Source: Nanobdellati archaeon
GTDB taxonomy: Archaea; EX4484-52; GLR71
Direction: 5' to 3'
Length of the DNA: 53,762 bases
Assembly: GCA_019429005.1 (NCBI GenBank)
Contig: JAHYJR010000007.1
Span: forward strand, 1-53,762
The notes under the pieces are model-generated. The model did not search any database. It was given only the letters and a program-made list of their open reading frames with translations, and was not told where the DNA came from. How positions within the stretch are numbered: the first letter of the stretch is position 1; each line of letters opens with the position of its first letter. Made by a program: the position numbers and the translations under genes. This document shows, in pieces, positions 16,572-25,090 of the stretch.

Positions 16572-17789
16572 ATTAATAAAAATAAACAAATTATTGCAAT
16601 CTTATTATTACTAATAACATTCATCACTATAACACCAACTGTATTTACAGAAGAACAACTTTCATGCGAAGACACATCTGAAGGGACTTGTGAACTTGAA
16701 CAACCAAATATAACACAAATAACACAATACAGTAACTTAAATACACATGATAATTGTGCAGAAAACATAACAAATATACATTTTTTCTATGGTACTGGAT
16801 GCCCTCATTGCGCTAATGTTGAACCTTTAATAGATGAAATGGATGAAAAATATAAAAATGAAATAATCATACACCGTCAAGAAATCTATCATGATAACGA
16901 AAATTACAAATTATTTGAAAAAACAAAAGAAAAATTTGATCTGAAAAATGCAGGCATACCACTTATTGTAATAGGAAACACTTATCTTATGGGCGATAAA
17001 TCAATAATTAAAGAGTTAGAAAATGAAATTATCAGATGCGAAACAAAAGACTGTGAATGCCAATTAAGTTGTGATGACACATTACCTGAAGACATATCAC
17101 CAGCACAAATTAAACCAAAATCAATAACATTACCAGTAATAATCATATCAGGACTAATTGATGGAATCAATCCCTGCGCATTTGCAGTAATAATCATACT
17201 TCTGACATACTTAAAAGGCATTGGCAACAAAAAGAAAATGTTTGTAGTTGGTATGACCTACATCTTTGCTGTATATGTTACTTATTTCGTTGCAGGCCTT
17301 GGACTTCTTTCAACATTCCAATTCGCAGGAATAACAAGATCAATCTTTGACATATCTGCAATACTTGTGATTATATTTGGACTTATAAACCTAAAAGATT
17401 TCTTCTGGTATGGTAAAGGTATAAGTCTCGAAATACCAAAACAATACAAAGGAACGATTCATAAATATATCTTAAAAGCCACAATACCTGCCGCATTAAT
17501 ACTTGGTGTTCTAGTCTCTATGTTTGAACTCCCATGCACAGGTGGCGTTTACCTTGCAATCCTAGGCCTTCTATCAAACTCAATGACACAATTAAGTGCA
17601 ATACCATATCTGCTCCTATACAATTTTGCATTTATATTGCCTTTGATAATCATAATGATTGTTATGTATAAAGGTTACGACCCTAAAAAAATTGAAGATG
17701 CAAGAAAAAAAGAGAGAAAATGGATGCGATTAATGATGGGTCTTCTCATGGTCGCGCTTGGAGTTGCTATGCTAACCGGTCTGATATAG
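16572..17789 (+). CDS. Thioredoxin-like/CcdA-like fusion membrane protein
   Basis: About 405 aa, a disulfide-exchange membrane protein. The N-terminus is a membrane segment or signal anchor (about 6-25). A thioredoxin/glutaredoxin-like domain follows with active site CPHC (77-80) in FFYGTGCPHC. A Cys-rich linker (about 156-167) has four more Cys. The C-terminal six-helix CcdA/DsbD-type domain has redox Cys in INPCAF and ELPCTGG. It should carry electrons across the membrane to an outward thioredoxin domain. The frame is open to 16566. GGTGA (16561-16565) points to ATT at 16572 as initiator; the first ATG (16839) would remove the membrane anchor and active site, so it cannot be the functional start. 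Confidence 0.82.
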   Translation: MNKNKQIIAILLLLITFITITPTVFTEEQLSCEDTSEGTCELEQPNITQITQYSNLNTHDNCAENITNIHFFYGTGCPHCANVEPLIDEMDEKYKNEIIIHRQEIYHDNENYKLFEKTKEKFDLKNAGIPLIVIGNTYLMGDKSIIKELENEIIRCETKDCECQLSCDDTLPEDISPAQIKPKSITLPVIIISGLIDGINPCAFAVIIILLTYLKGIGNKKKMFVVGMTYIFAVYVTYFVAGLGLLSTFQFAGITRSIFDISAILVIIFGLINLKDFFWYGKGISLEIPKQYKGTIHKYILKATIPAALILGVLVSMFELPCTGGVYLAILGLLSNSMTQLSAIPYLLLYNFAFILPLIIIMIVMYKGYDPKKIEDARKKERKWMRLMMGLLMVALGVAMLTGLI

Positions 17790-17814
17790 ACACAACAACC
17801 AACCCATCCACTCT

Positions 17815-17834
17815 CTTAAGATAAATTATCTAAG
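17815..17834. terminator. Hairpin between convergent genes
   Basis: CTTA-A-GATAA-A-TTATC-TAAG forms a 9-bp stem with one bulge in the 40-bp gap between the convergent thioredoxin-CcdA gene and the gene ending at 17830. It could serve transcripts from either side. No long T run follows on either strand. Confidence 0.35.
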
Positions 17835-18438
17835 GTAAATTATTTAACAGATATGATGCAACAGTCATAGTATCATAATAAACATCACTTTTAGGCTCAA
17901 TCCTTTCAGCAAAATCTAAAGGTGATGTTTGCGTATTCAACATAAGCATACCAAGATAATTGTCTTGACGAAATCTTTTATTTTGCCATTCGTATGATTC
18001 TTTAAGAACGTCGTGATAAGTCTTAATCAACCCTATTGGAACATCTACACAAAATGTCTCAAGAACAATCATATCTTGAAGCATTTCATACACATCCGGA
18101 ACATCCTCCATAATATCTTCAGGACTAGATATACCATATATCAAATCAAGCTTTTCCTTCAGATTATATTGCATAGGATCTGATTGAACAAAACTTTCAA
18201 ATTGAGGATCAATAAGATACATAACAAAATTCAAAGTATCATCTATTATTTTCTTTCCGATTTCAACAGATTTACTTTCAATATAATCATTTCTTATTGA
18301 TACTAATGCACTTGAACGATCTTGAGGACTAAGACAATTCAATGCAGAATTACCAAAAGCCAATGATTTACTATATACATCAACCTCAATTGGTTGTTCA
18401 AGCCACAACTGTTTTGCATCTTCAATTTGATTTTTCAT
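17830..18438 (-). CDS. Acidic hypothetical protein, second of a coupled pair
   Basis: 202 aa, predicted almost all alpha-helical and acidic, with Trp/Tyr/Met-rich segments and no membrane helix or catalytic motif. Its ATG directly abuts the TGA of the upstream gene, and the GGTGA ribosome-binding box lies inside that gene's last codons, so translation is coupled. The two products probably act together. Family not recognised. Confidence 0.65.
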   Translation of the reverse strand: MKNQIEDAKQLWLEQPIEVDVYSKSLAFGNSALNCLSPQDRSSALVSIRNDYIESKSVEIGKKIIDDTLNFVMYLIDPQFESFVQSDPMQYNLKEKLDLIYGISSPEDIMEDVPDVYEMLQDMIVLETFCVDVPIGLIKTYHDVLKESYEWQNKRFRQDNYLGMLMLNTQTSPLDFAERIEPKSDVYYDTMTVASYLLNNLP

Positions 18439-19167
18439 TCAATTCACCTCATTAACTAACATACTAGCCCCATACGTACCTGGTGGTGACCTATAGGAAA
18501 ACATAATATCATCTGGTATAACTATCTTAGGCTCAGTTATATCAAAAACCATAACATCACCATCTCTTGTACTTTTCACAAAAGGTCCATAATTTTTAAG
18601 TCTACGTTCTTCAACCCTTTGCCTAAGTAAATCTCTAATTTCCATCGGATCATCATAAATCCACAAAGGTTCATCAAAATCTTCAACAACACAAGATATT
18701 CTTTGAACTTCTGACAAATTCAAATCAGATATAAATTCACAACCTTTCGCAAGCCTTAAACTAATATCATCATATATGGACAAATGAAGTCTTTCAAATT
18801 TAGCATCATATCGAGGACAGTTAATATTGCCACTATATTCAATTAATTGCGAAAGCTCATCAACAAGATTCGTATCAATACCGCATTCATAGTCTTTATA
18901 CGCTTTTAATACCGTTGGCTCACATTCAAGCAAATACGAAGCATGTATAACCATATCATTTCTTAAAGGATGATAATTTTCTAATAACATTGAACCAATC
19001 AAATAAAGAGTATCTTGATATTCATCAGTCTTAAATCTAGGCTGATATATCCAACCCTTATCTTCCACAAGACACATAAGCCTACGAAATTCATCGAAGT
19101 AAATATACTGTCTATCTGATTCATTTAATTCCAAAGTCTCTATCAAAAGACTACTTTCACTTAACAT
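18439..19167 (-). CDS. Acidic hypothetical protein, first of a coupled pair
   Basis: 242 aa, not recognised. The N-terminal two-thirds are helical and acidic with scattered Cys (positions near 32, 80, 94, 117, 142 and 158) that do not form a regular zinc motif. The C-terminal third is Pro/Gly-rich with a repeated basic stretch (RQRVEERRLKNYG). ATG at 19167 follows GGGGTGTTAAGG, a strong ribosome-binding region. Coupled to the next gene by zero spacing. Base composition is like its neighbours. Confidence 0.6.
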   Translation of the reverse strand: MLSESSLLIETLELNESDRQYIYFDEFRRLMCLVEDKGWIYQPRFKTDEYQDTLYLIGSMLLENYHPLRNDMVIHASYLLECEPTVLKAYKDYECGIDTNLVDELSQLIEYSGNINCPRYDAKFERLHLSIYDDISLRLAKGCEFISDLNLSEVQRISCVVEDFDEPLWIYDDPMEIRDLLRQRVEERRLKNYGPFVKSTRDGDVMVFDITEPKIVIPDDIMFSYRSPPGTYGASMLVNEVN

Positions 19168-19462
19168 CCCTTAACACCCCCTAATTATTTTTTAAAACAT
19201 ATCCAACAGATTTTTAGCTAACGCTAATTGATTGAACCAACATAAATGATAGCTTAAACAAAACAAAAAAATAAAAAACGGCTATCAAAAATCTAAGATA
19301 GACTTAGATAATATACATAAAATTTAAACAAAAAAAGAGGTCATCAATATATACCATATTGGCATATTATTAGCGAATCATCCCAATTTATTGCTCAAGG
19401 CACATAAATCCCTTAAGTTTATAAGTAGATGTTTTACAAATAGAATTGACTTTATAGGTTAA

Positions 19463-19504
19463 ACTATGCACTGCGAGATTCAATTTTGCAGTTAATAACA
19501 TAGG
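19463..19504. other. Two-tier hairpin in a 476-bp gene-free stretch
   Basis: CTATG-c-ACTGC, a 13-nt loop, GCAGT, six nt, CATAG form nested stems; a third dyad CTAAAT/ATTTAG follows at about 19517-19531. The region 19168-19643 contains no convincing reading frame on either strand. A small RNA or a control region is possible. A TATA-like AAGTTTATAAG lies near 19415-19428. Weak support. Confidence 0.3.
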
Positions 19505-19612
19505 TAACATAATAATCTAAATATTATTTAGATATTTAAGTATATATATGTTACTATTTGGGTAAAAATAACAAAATAATTACATAAATTAACAAATACC
19601 ACTATAATATTT

Positions 19613-19645
19613 CAAAAAAAATTAAAAAAAGGTCCTTTTAGACCT
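19613..19645 (-). terminator. Intrinsic-type terminator of the recJ-like gene
   Basis: On the minus strand AGGTC, a 6-nt loop and GACCT form a 5-bp stem overlapping the stop codon, followed immediately by T7, AA and T8. This has the form of a factor-independent terminator. Confidence 0.6.
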
Positions 19646-21290
19646 ACATCTTCTTTATCTCTTCAATTATCTTTGAAAAAACTTCATCTTTTGCACCTTC
19701 AACAAACTTTATTGAACCTGCAGCATGATGACCACCACCAGATATTGAACCATACGGCATCTCACGCACTAACTTAACAATTAAATCATTAACATTAAAC
19801 CCACGTTCAACAGCAGGGTCTGATATACGCATAGTCACAAAAAACGGACCAAGGCCAATAGTCACAACCATCCTACCTATATATTTATCTTTAAGGGAAT
19901 CATGTGCCATACCTGTCGCCATGCCCGGTGCTGGGAACTCGCCTCTATGAGTCGTAAGACTTGTATCTAATATACCAACAATTACCTTATTATCAAATTC
20001 TTCAACAGACAGGTATTCATCATTCACTAAGTTCTGGTTCTTAAGCGCAAGTCCGATTTCATCATTCAAAAGAGTAACAAGAACACGCTGTTTTTTCAAA
20101 TCAACACCAAGAAGATCATCAACAAGTTTCCAACCTTCAGAAAATCTAAGATAATGTGCTTCAAAATCAACAGCTAATGCAATCTGTTTCAAATAATCTA
20201 AATCAAACCCCATCTCTTTTGCAATAGACATATACTTATCAAAATCATCACCTTTAGCTCGATCTGCTACACCAGCTAAAGCAGGGAAAAAATCAAGATT
20301 GGATACATTTTCATTAAGTAACCTTGCAAGTTCTACACAAAGCATACCTGCTGTAAGATTATTATCACCACCAAACAGATATGGATTCATATGAGCATCC
20401 AAAAATTCATCAACTTTTGATTTGCCATCAATGACTTCACCAGGATAATGATGATCTACAACAATAACCTTTGCATTATAAATTTTTGCTTTACGTATAG
20501 CCAAAATATCTTCTTCAGTAGAACCATTATCTACAAGGATTATCAAAGGTTCAATCTGACCAAAACGTTCCATATCTTTAAGTGCCATAGAAATATCTCT
20601 TAAAACATCAGAATATTCATAGAACGGTGCTTTTGATGGCGAACGTGAAAAATAACGCCATTTTGAATCCTTACTGCCATATTGTGCTTCAATCAAAGGT
20701 ATAATAGCACGCTGAAGAGCAATACCACCACAATACCCATCAGTATCCGCATGATGCCTTACAATAATAGGCCTACCTTCAATGATTGCTCTTTTTATCA
20801 AAGATGCAACCTCAATAAATCGCTGTTTCATTTTATCAAGCATAGGACTTTCAATCAAAAAATCTGAAGATTTAGGTTCAGATAATTTTTTTATATTTTC
20901 TTCAATCTGATTCGAAACCTCAATCTCTTTGGGTGGTAATAATTTACGAATTATAGTTATTTCATTTTTCTTACGCCCATTTTGATTCTTAATAGACAAT
21001 AAGATACTTACAATATCCTCAGAATTAATTTCCGGATTTGCTCTAACACCAGCACCATTAAAAGCTGTAACTTCAATAGAACCTGTACCATCATTAATCA
21101 TAAATACTGTCGGTCCTGAAGTCTGTTGTACTGATATAACTTTACCTTCAATTTGATATATACCTAAACTCTGTTCTAACACAAATTTAATTGTCTTTTT
21201 TTGAATTTTAGATTCACTTGAATTATCATTATTATTATTATCATTAGGAGAACTATTTTCAGAACTCTTTTTAATTATTATTTTATTCAT
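19644..21290 (-). CDS. RecJ-like DHH exonuclease (GAN type) with OB fold
   Basis: 548 aa. A low-complexity Asn/Ser-rich head (1-30) precedes an OB-fold (about 45-110, IEGKVISVQQTSGPTVFMIN). The DHH phosphoesterase core has motif I HHADTDGYCGG, motif II VDNGS, and the name motif VVDHH (near 275). The DHHA1 domain ends in GGGHHAAGSIKF. This matches archaeal RecJ-like single-strand nucleases, including GAN, which in other archaea binds the GINS complex at the replication fork. A GINS subunit gene is in this window (33868-34524). The ATG at 21290 has AGTGATTTT upstream. Element E2 lies about 105 bp upstream. Confidence 0.9.
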   Translation of the reverse strand: MNKIIIKKSSENSSPNDNNNNDNSSESKIQKKTIKFVLEQSLGIYQIEGKVISVQQTSGPTVFMINDGTGSIEVTAFNGAGVRANPEINSEDIVSILLSIKNQNGRKKNEITIIRKLLPPKEIEVSNQIEENIKKLSEPKSSDFLIESPMLDKMKQRFIEVASLIKRAIIEGRPIIVRHHADTDGYCGGIALQRAIIPLIEAQYGSKDSKWRYFSRSPSKAPFYEYSDVLRDISMALKDMERFGQIEPLIILVDNGSTEEDILAIRKAKIYNAKVIVVDHHYPGEVIDGKSKVDEFLDAHMNPYLFGGDNNLTAGMLCVELARLLNENVSNLDFFPALAGVADRAKGDDFDKYMSIAKEMGFDLDYLKQIALAVDFEAHYLRFSEGWKLVDDLLGVDLKKQRVLVTLLNDEIGLALKNQNLVNDEYLSVEEFDNKVIVGILDTSLTTHRGEFPAPGMATGMAHDSLKDKYIGRMVVTIGLGPFFVTMRISDPAVERGFNVNDLIVKLVREMPYGSISGGGHHAAGSIKFVEGAKDEVFSKIIEEIKKM

Positions 21291-21392
21291 AAAATCACTT
21301 TAATATTAATTATTTATACATATATTATAAAAAAACCTTTAGATATCCACTGTTTATAAGTCAATTAAAAAAAATGCAAAGAATATAAATTA

Positions 21393-21463
21393 GTGGTTAG
21401 GCGTATAAAAATTAATCAAAAAACTTACGTCAAATGATTGTTTAACGCCCACCTAATCCAGGG
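21393..21463. other. Structured element E2 with shared CTGGATTAGG motif
   Basis: GGTTAGG (21395-21401) pairs with CCTAATCC (21452-21459, one bulged T). Inside, AATCA/TGATT can pair. The ends GTGGTTAGG and CACCTAATCCAGGG match element E1. It lies about 105 bp upstream of the recJ-like start and 75 bp beyond the stop of the small Cys-rich gene. It may be a small RNA or a regulatory site. Confidence 0.5.
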
Positions 21464-21536
21464 TATTTCAAAAATATTTGCTAATTAATTAATAATACAT
21501 AAACTTTATAAAACTATTGTTTATAAAAAATTATAA

Positions 21537-21674
21537 TCAATTAACATTCCAAATTAGATTTTGAATAAATGTACGCTTTTCACATTCTTCTTTTTGATCC
21601 AGACCCTCTTTCACAGGAAGTGTACATTCCCCATTAACATAATCTTTACACGTAGCACATTTTTTTGTTAACAT
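21537..21674 (-). CDS. Small Cys-rich protein (45 aa)
   Basis: A 45-codon frame with four Cys (6, 9, 17 and 31) in a C-x2-C-x7-C-x13-C arrangement, suitable for one zinc ion or an Fe-S centre. ATG at 21674 has GAGGTCAT upstream as a ribosome-binding box. Similar short C-x2-C...C...C proteins occur widely in archaea and usually lack a known role. Divergent from the GNAT gene, and upstream of E2 and recJ in the same direction. Confidence 0.65.
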   Translation of the reverse strand: MLTKKCATCKDYVNGECTLPVKEGLDQKEECEKRTFIQNLIWNVN

Positions 21675-21785
21675 TCTATGACCTCTAATAATTATTAACA
21701 ATTTTGTTTTTTAAATACTTTATTGTTGGTAACCTTCAGAACAATAAATAATAAAATATAAAAAGAAAAAAACTATAAAAAATAT

Positions 21786-22271
21786 ATGGAAATACGAAAA
21801 GCTACAGAAAATGATGTTAACAAATTAATAAAAATAATAATAAATTTAAAAACAGAACTATCTCAATTCAAATCTAAAGAAGAACAAAAAATTATGAAAG
21901 AGACAAAAACAAATGATGAGATTAAAGAAAATATTAAATCCCTTATATCTAAAAAACATTTTCTTGTAGCTTGTGAAAATACCGAAATCATCGGTTATGT
22001 TTATGGTAATATTAAAGAGTTAAAACATATAATATATAAACCAATCAAATATGGAACACTAAACTATCTCTGGGTAAAAAAAGAATTCCGTAAAAATAAA
22101 ATATCTTCAAAATTGAAAAATGAACTACTTAAATGGTTCAAAAAAAACAACTGTAAATATATTGATCTTTTAGTTCTTAATGAAAATCCAGCTCAAAATA
22201 TTTATGAAAAATGGGGCTTTAAAAAATATCTTATCAAAATGAGAAAAATAATTGATAATCAGAATAATTGA
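21786..22271 (+). CDS. GNAT-family N-acetyltransferase
   Basis: 161 aa. Opens with the GNAT pattern MEIRKATENDVNKLIKI. Strand beta-3/4 is FLVACENTEIIGYVYG. The acetyl-CoA loop is LWVKKEFRKNKISSKL, a degenerate form of R/Q-x-x-G-x-G/A in which both glycines are replaced. The end NENPAQNIYEKWGFKKY is the classic beta-5/alpha-4 region. Substrate unknown. Its last codons and stop are part of a 16-bp tandem repeat. The missing P-loop glycines leave CoA binding to be tested. Confidence 0.8.
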   Translation: MEIRKATENDVNKLIKIIINLKTELSQFKSKEEQKIMKETKTNDEIKENIKSLISKKHFLVACENTEIIGYVYGNIKELKHIIYKPIKYGTLNYLWVKKEFRKNKISSKLKNELLKWFKKNNCKYIDLLVLNENPAQNIYEKWGFKKYLIKMRKIIDNQNN

Positions 22272-22340
22272 TAATCAGAATAATTGATAATCAGAATAAT
22301 TGATAATCAGAATAATTGATAATCAGAATAATTGATAATT
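22247..22340. repeat. 16-bp tandem repeat anchored on the GNAT stop codon
   Basis: Five perfect units of AATAATTGATAATCAG (22247-22326) plus a partial copy. The first unit encodes the penultimate residues and the second contains the TGA stop (22269-22271); the other units are non-coding. Confidence 0.95.
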
Positions 22341-22376
22341 AAGATAATCTTATTAACAACAAGATTAAAAACATTC

Positions 22377-23765
22377 TTAAAACCCGCAAATCAGATTAAC
22401 ACCACTTTCTACAAAATATGGTCCAAATAATGTAAACAATACCAAGAAGAATGTAATAAAAGTCAAAATATATGCAATCTTACCAGAATATTTAAACCCT
22501 GTAGAACCGATTGCCTCTTTAGCTAATAAGCCACCATCTAAAGGTCCCATTGGAAGAAGATTAAAAAGACCTACACCCAAGTTAAGCATAAAAAGCCATA
22601 AAAATAACTCAACAAGATAAGGATAGAATGTTTCAAATCCTGAACTAATTACTGAAGGTAAATTATATTTAGTCAAAATACCCATAGATACTCCTGTGAT
22701 ACCAAGATATCTTGAAGTGATTGTCTGATTCTCAACAACACATTCTGTTCCAGATAATTTAAAATCAACAGCTTGAACAAATGATGGATATTGTTCATAC
22801 GAATCAATAATATCTGTAGCTGACAAATCATAAATTGTGCCATCAACATCAACTGATAAAACACCATCATTACTATTGATAATAGTAATAAAATCATTAA
22901 GAGTTGTTATATTAATACCATTTACAGATAAGATAGTACCTGATTCGGGAAGAATCCCAAATGCTTGAGTATCATCCATCAATCCACTATAATTAATACC
23001 AATATCTGCTGTGAAAAATAAAGAATATGACATAACAGATATTAACAATAAAAATAAAGACAATCCCGCAAATATAAAATTGCTAAAACTCCCTGCAGCA
23101 AAAATCCTTGACTTTGTAAGCGAACTTTTTTTGCTTAATTGAACTTCATCAGGTTCTGCAAAACCAAGCGGAAGCACAGCAAAAAAACCATAACCCATAG
23201 ATTTAACCCTAACATTTTCAACTCTTGCAATAATAGCGTGAGCTAATTCATGAACAACAACAAGGAAAAATATAGATATCAACCAATATGTTATAGGCAC
23301 ATAAAAAATTGGTGCACCCGAAACCTGAACTGGTAATACAAGCTGTAATGGCGCAAGAAGTTTAGGCATAGTAAATACAGATACCGAATTAGATAAAAGA
23401 TAATAAAACATTGAACCCGAAACACCAAAAAGAACAGTTGCAATAAGCACAAAACCGCTCATAACTGTTGAGAACACTGGATACAATACTAAAAATGCAA
23501 TTGCAGAATACATAATATATTTTCGATTCTTTTGCTCTTTCAAAACATACCAAATACCAAAAACACCAAGACTTATCATAATCCCAATATCTGCAAAAAC
23601 CTTGAAAAAACGATTATATTTTTTTGCTAAATTATCTACAAATTCAAGACCTCTATCAGTTCGTCTTAAAAAAAGAAGTCCAGTTCTTTTAAAATTTTTA
23701 CCATCAACAATCCAAATTATAAAAAATAAAGCTAAAAGAATTATTAACGACTGATAATTATCCAT
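22377..23765 (-). CDS. Site-2 protease family (M50) membrane metalloprotease
   Basis: 462 aa multi-pass membrane protein that should cut substrates within the membrane. The zinc motif HELAHA (near 167-172) is in a transmembrane helix. A PDZ-like domain follows (GTILSVNGINITTLNDF, about 275-330). The second catalytic motif N-x2-P-x-G-P-L-D-G-G (LFNLLPMGPLDGG) supplies the third zinc ligand. Two helices precede the HELAHA helix and several follow. Length and architecture match archaeal S2P. The ATG at 23765 is the only sensible start. Tail-to-tail with the GNAT gene across a tandem repeat. Substrate unknown. Confidence 0.92.
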   Translation of the reverse strand: MDNYQSLIILLALFFIIWIVDGKNFKRTGLLFLRRTDRGLEFVDNLAKKYNRFFKVFADIGIMISLGVFGIWYVLKEQKNRKYIMYSAIAFLVLYPVFSTVMSGFVLIATVLFGVSGSMFYYLLSNSVSVFTMPKLLAPLQLVLPVQVSGAPIFYVPITYWLISIFFLVVVHELAHAIIARVENVRVKSMGYGFFAVLPLGFAEPDEVQLSKKSSLTKSRIFAAGSFSNFIFAGLSLFLLLISVMSYSLFFTADIGINYSGLMDDTQAFGILPESGTILSVNGINITTLNDFITIINSNDGVLSVDVDGTIYDLSATDIIDSYEQYPSFVQAVDFKLSGTECVVENQTITSRYLGITGVSMGILTKYNLPSVISSGFETFYPYLVELFLWLFMLNLGVGLFNLLPMGPLDGGLLAKEAIGSTGFKYSGKIAYILTFITFFLVLFTLFGPYFVESGVNLICGF

Positions 23766-23965
23766 ATCATGTTGTTGTATATAACATATATATATCTTTA
23801 CAAATTATTAAAAAATATTTAAATATTAAAAACAGATATATCTATAAATAGCAAAAATTCAATACTTCTAGATACTAACAAATATAAAATTATATCCAAC
23901 TTATTAATCTATTGAATAAAATAATATTACAATTTATTAAATATTATTTTAAAATGTTGATTAAT

Positions 23966-25027
23966 ATGACAAATTTAAATCCAATTGATTATAGAGGACA
24001 TCATGTCGCAATAACTACACCTCTCGAGTACGGTGGTTCAATCGACGAAAATGGATTAAAACAAAATATTGAATTTCTTCTTGAATATGGTGTCAATGGA
24101 ATTGTTGCTGTAGGCACAACCGGTCAAAGTCCAACTTTAACACCAGATGAACATCTTAAAGTCATTGCTATTACAGTAGACACTGTCAATGGTAAAATTC
24201 CTGTTATTGCCGGCACAGGCTCAAACAACACAAAAGAAGCTATATATTTTACAAGAGAATCCAATAATATTGGTGCAGATGCAACACTACAAGTAGATCC
24301 ATATTATAACAAACCAAATTCAAATGGTATTGCAAGACATATAGATCAAATTGCAAAAAGTGCAGACATTCCAATAATATATTATTCAATACCGGGTCGA
24401 AGTGGTACAACAATAAATGTAGCTGATCTTGCACAACTAACAGAAGAATATTCACAGATTATAGGTATAAAAAATGCAACATCAGATTTTGAAAACATGA
24501 AAAATATAAGAAAATATTGTGGTAATGATTTCTTAATATTATCTGGAAATGACACAGACACACAAAGAATGATGTGGCACCCAGACATAAAAGCTGATGG
24601 TGTTGTAAGTGTAATGGGTAATTTGACACCACAGATCTCAACAGAAATCATCAAGAACAGTCTTGATTTACCACGAAATACATCAAAAAAAGATATATAT
24701 GACAAAGATAACAAATTATTACCCCTATACAATCTTGAAATGGGAACAGACAAAAAGAACTCCTTAAGCCATATAAAAAAAGTAATATTAAAATATAAAA
24801 CAAACTTAGATTCACTTCAAAAATATCCAAATCCTGTAGGAATACATACAATGATGGATATCTTAGGTATGCCAACTGGAGAACTAAGATCACCACTTGA
24901 ACCTGTACCAGATGTATTAAGACAAAAAGTGAAAAATGTATTAAGTAAATTTCAAAAAGAAACAGGATATCTTGATCCTGTCAGTGAATTTTTTGATATC
25001 AATTTAGAAACAAAACTTAACCTATAA
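23966..25027 (+). CDS. dapA: DapA-like aldolase (dihydrodipicolinate synthase family)
   Basis: 353 aa, longer than the usual ~295 because of a C-terminal extension. The (beta/alpha)8 motifs are clear: GVNGIVAVGTTGQSPTLT (pyruvate-binding TT), VIAGTGSNNTKEAI, the YSIPGRSGTTI loop with Tyr and Arg, and Schiff-base Lys in IIGIKNATSDF. If it is a true DapA it condenses pyruvate with aspartate semialdehyde for lysine or peptidoglycan-type pathways; no other lysine gene is near, so another aldolase of the family is possible. ATG at 23966 is chosen over an upstream TTG at 23912. A purF gene follows 63 bp later. Confidence 0.8.
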   Translation: MTNLNPIDYRGHHVAITTPLEYGGSIDENGLKQNIEFLLEYGVNGIVAVGTTGQSPTLTPDEHLKVIAITVDTVNGKIPVIAGTGSNNTKEAIYFTRESNNIGADATLQVDPYYNKPNSNGIARHIDQIAKSADIPIIYYSIPGRSGTTINVADLAQLTEEYSQIIGIKNATSDFENMKNIRKYCGNDFLILSGNDTDTQRMMWHPDIKADGVVSVMGNLTPQISTEIIKNSLDLPRNTSKKDIYDKDNKLLPLYNLEMGTDKKNSLSHIKKVILKYKTNLDSLQKYPNPVGIHTMMDILGMPTGELRSPLEPVPDVLRQKVKNVLSKFQKETGYLDPVSEFFDINLETKLNL

Positions 25028-25090
25028 CAAATATATATAAAAAATAAAATAAAATAAACTTTAACAATATAAAAAACAGGTTTGATAAAT

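Noticed and set aside
16839-17789. Start of the thioredoxin-CcdA gene at the first ATG
   Set aside because: The in-frame upstream sequence encodes the CPHC active site and a membrane anchor, so the gene must begin near 16572.
21786-22271. GNAT as an antitoxin-linked TacT-type toxin
   Set aside because: No RHH or other antitoxin gene is adjacent; the neighbouring small Cys-rich gene is divergent and not antitoxin-like.
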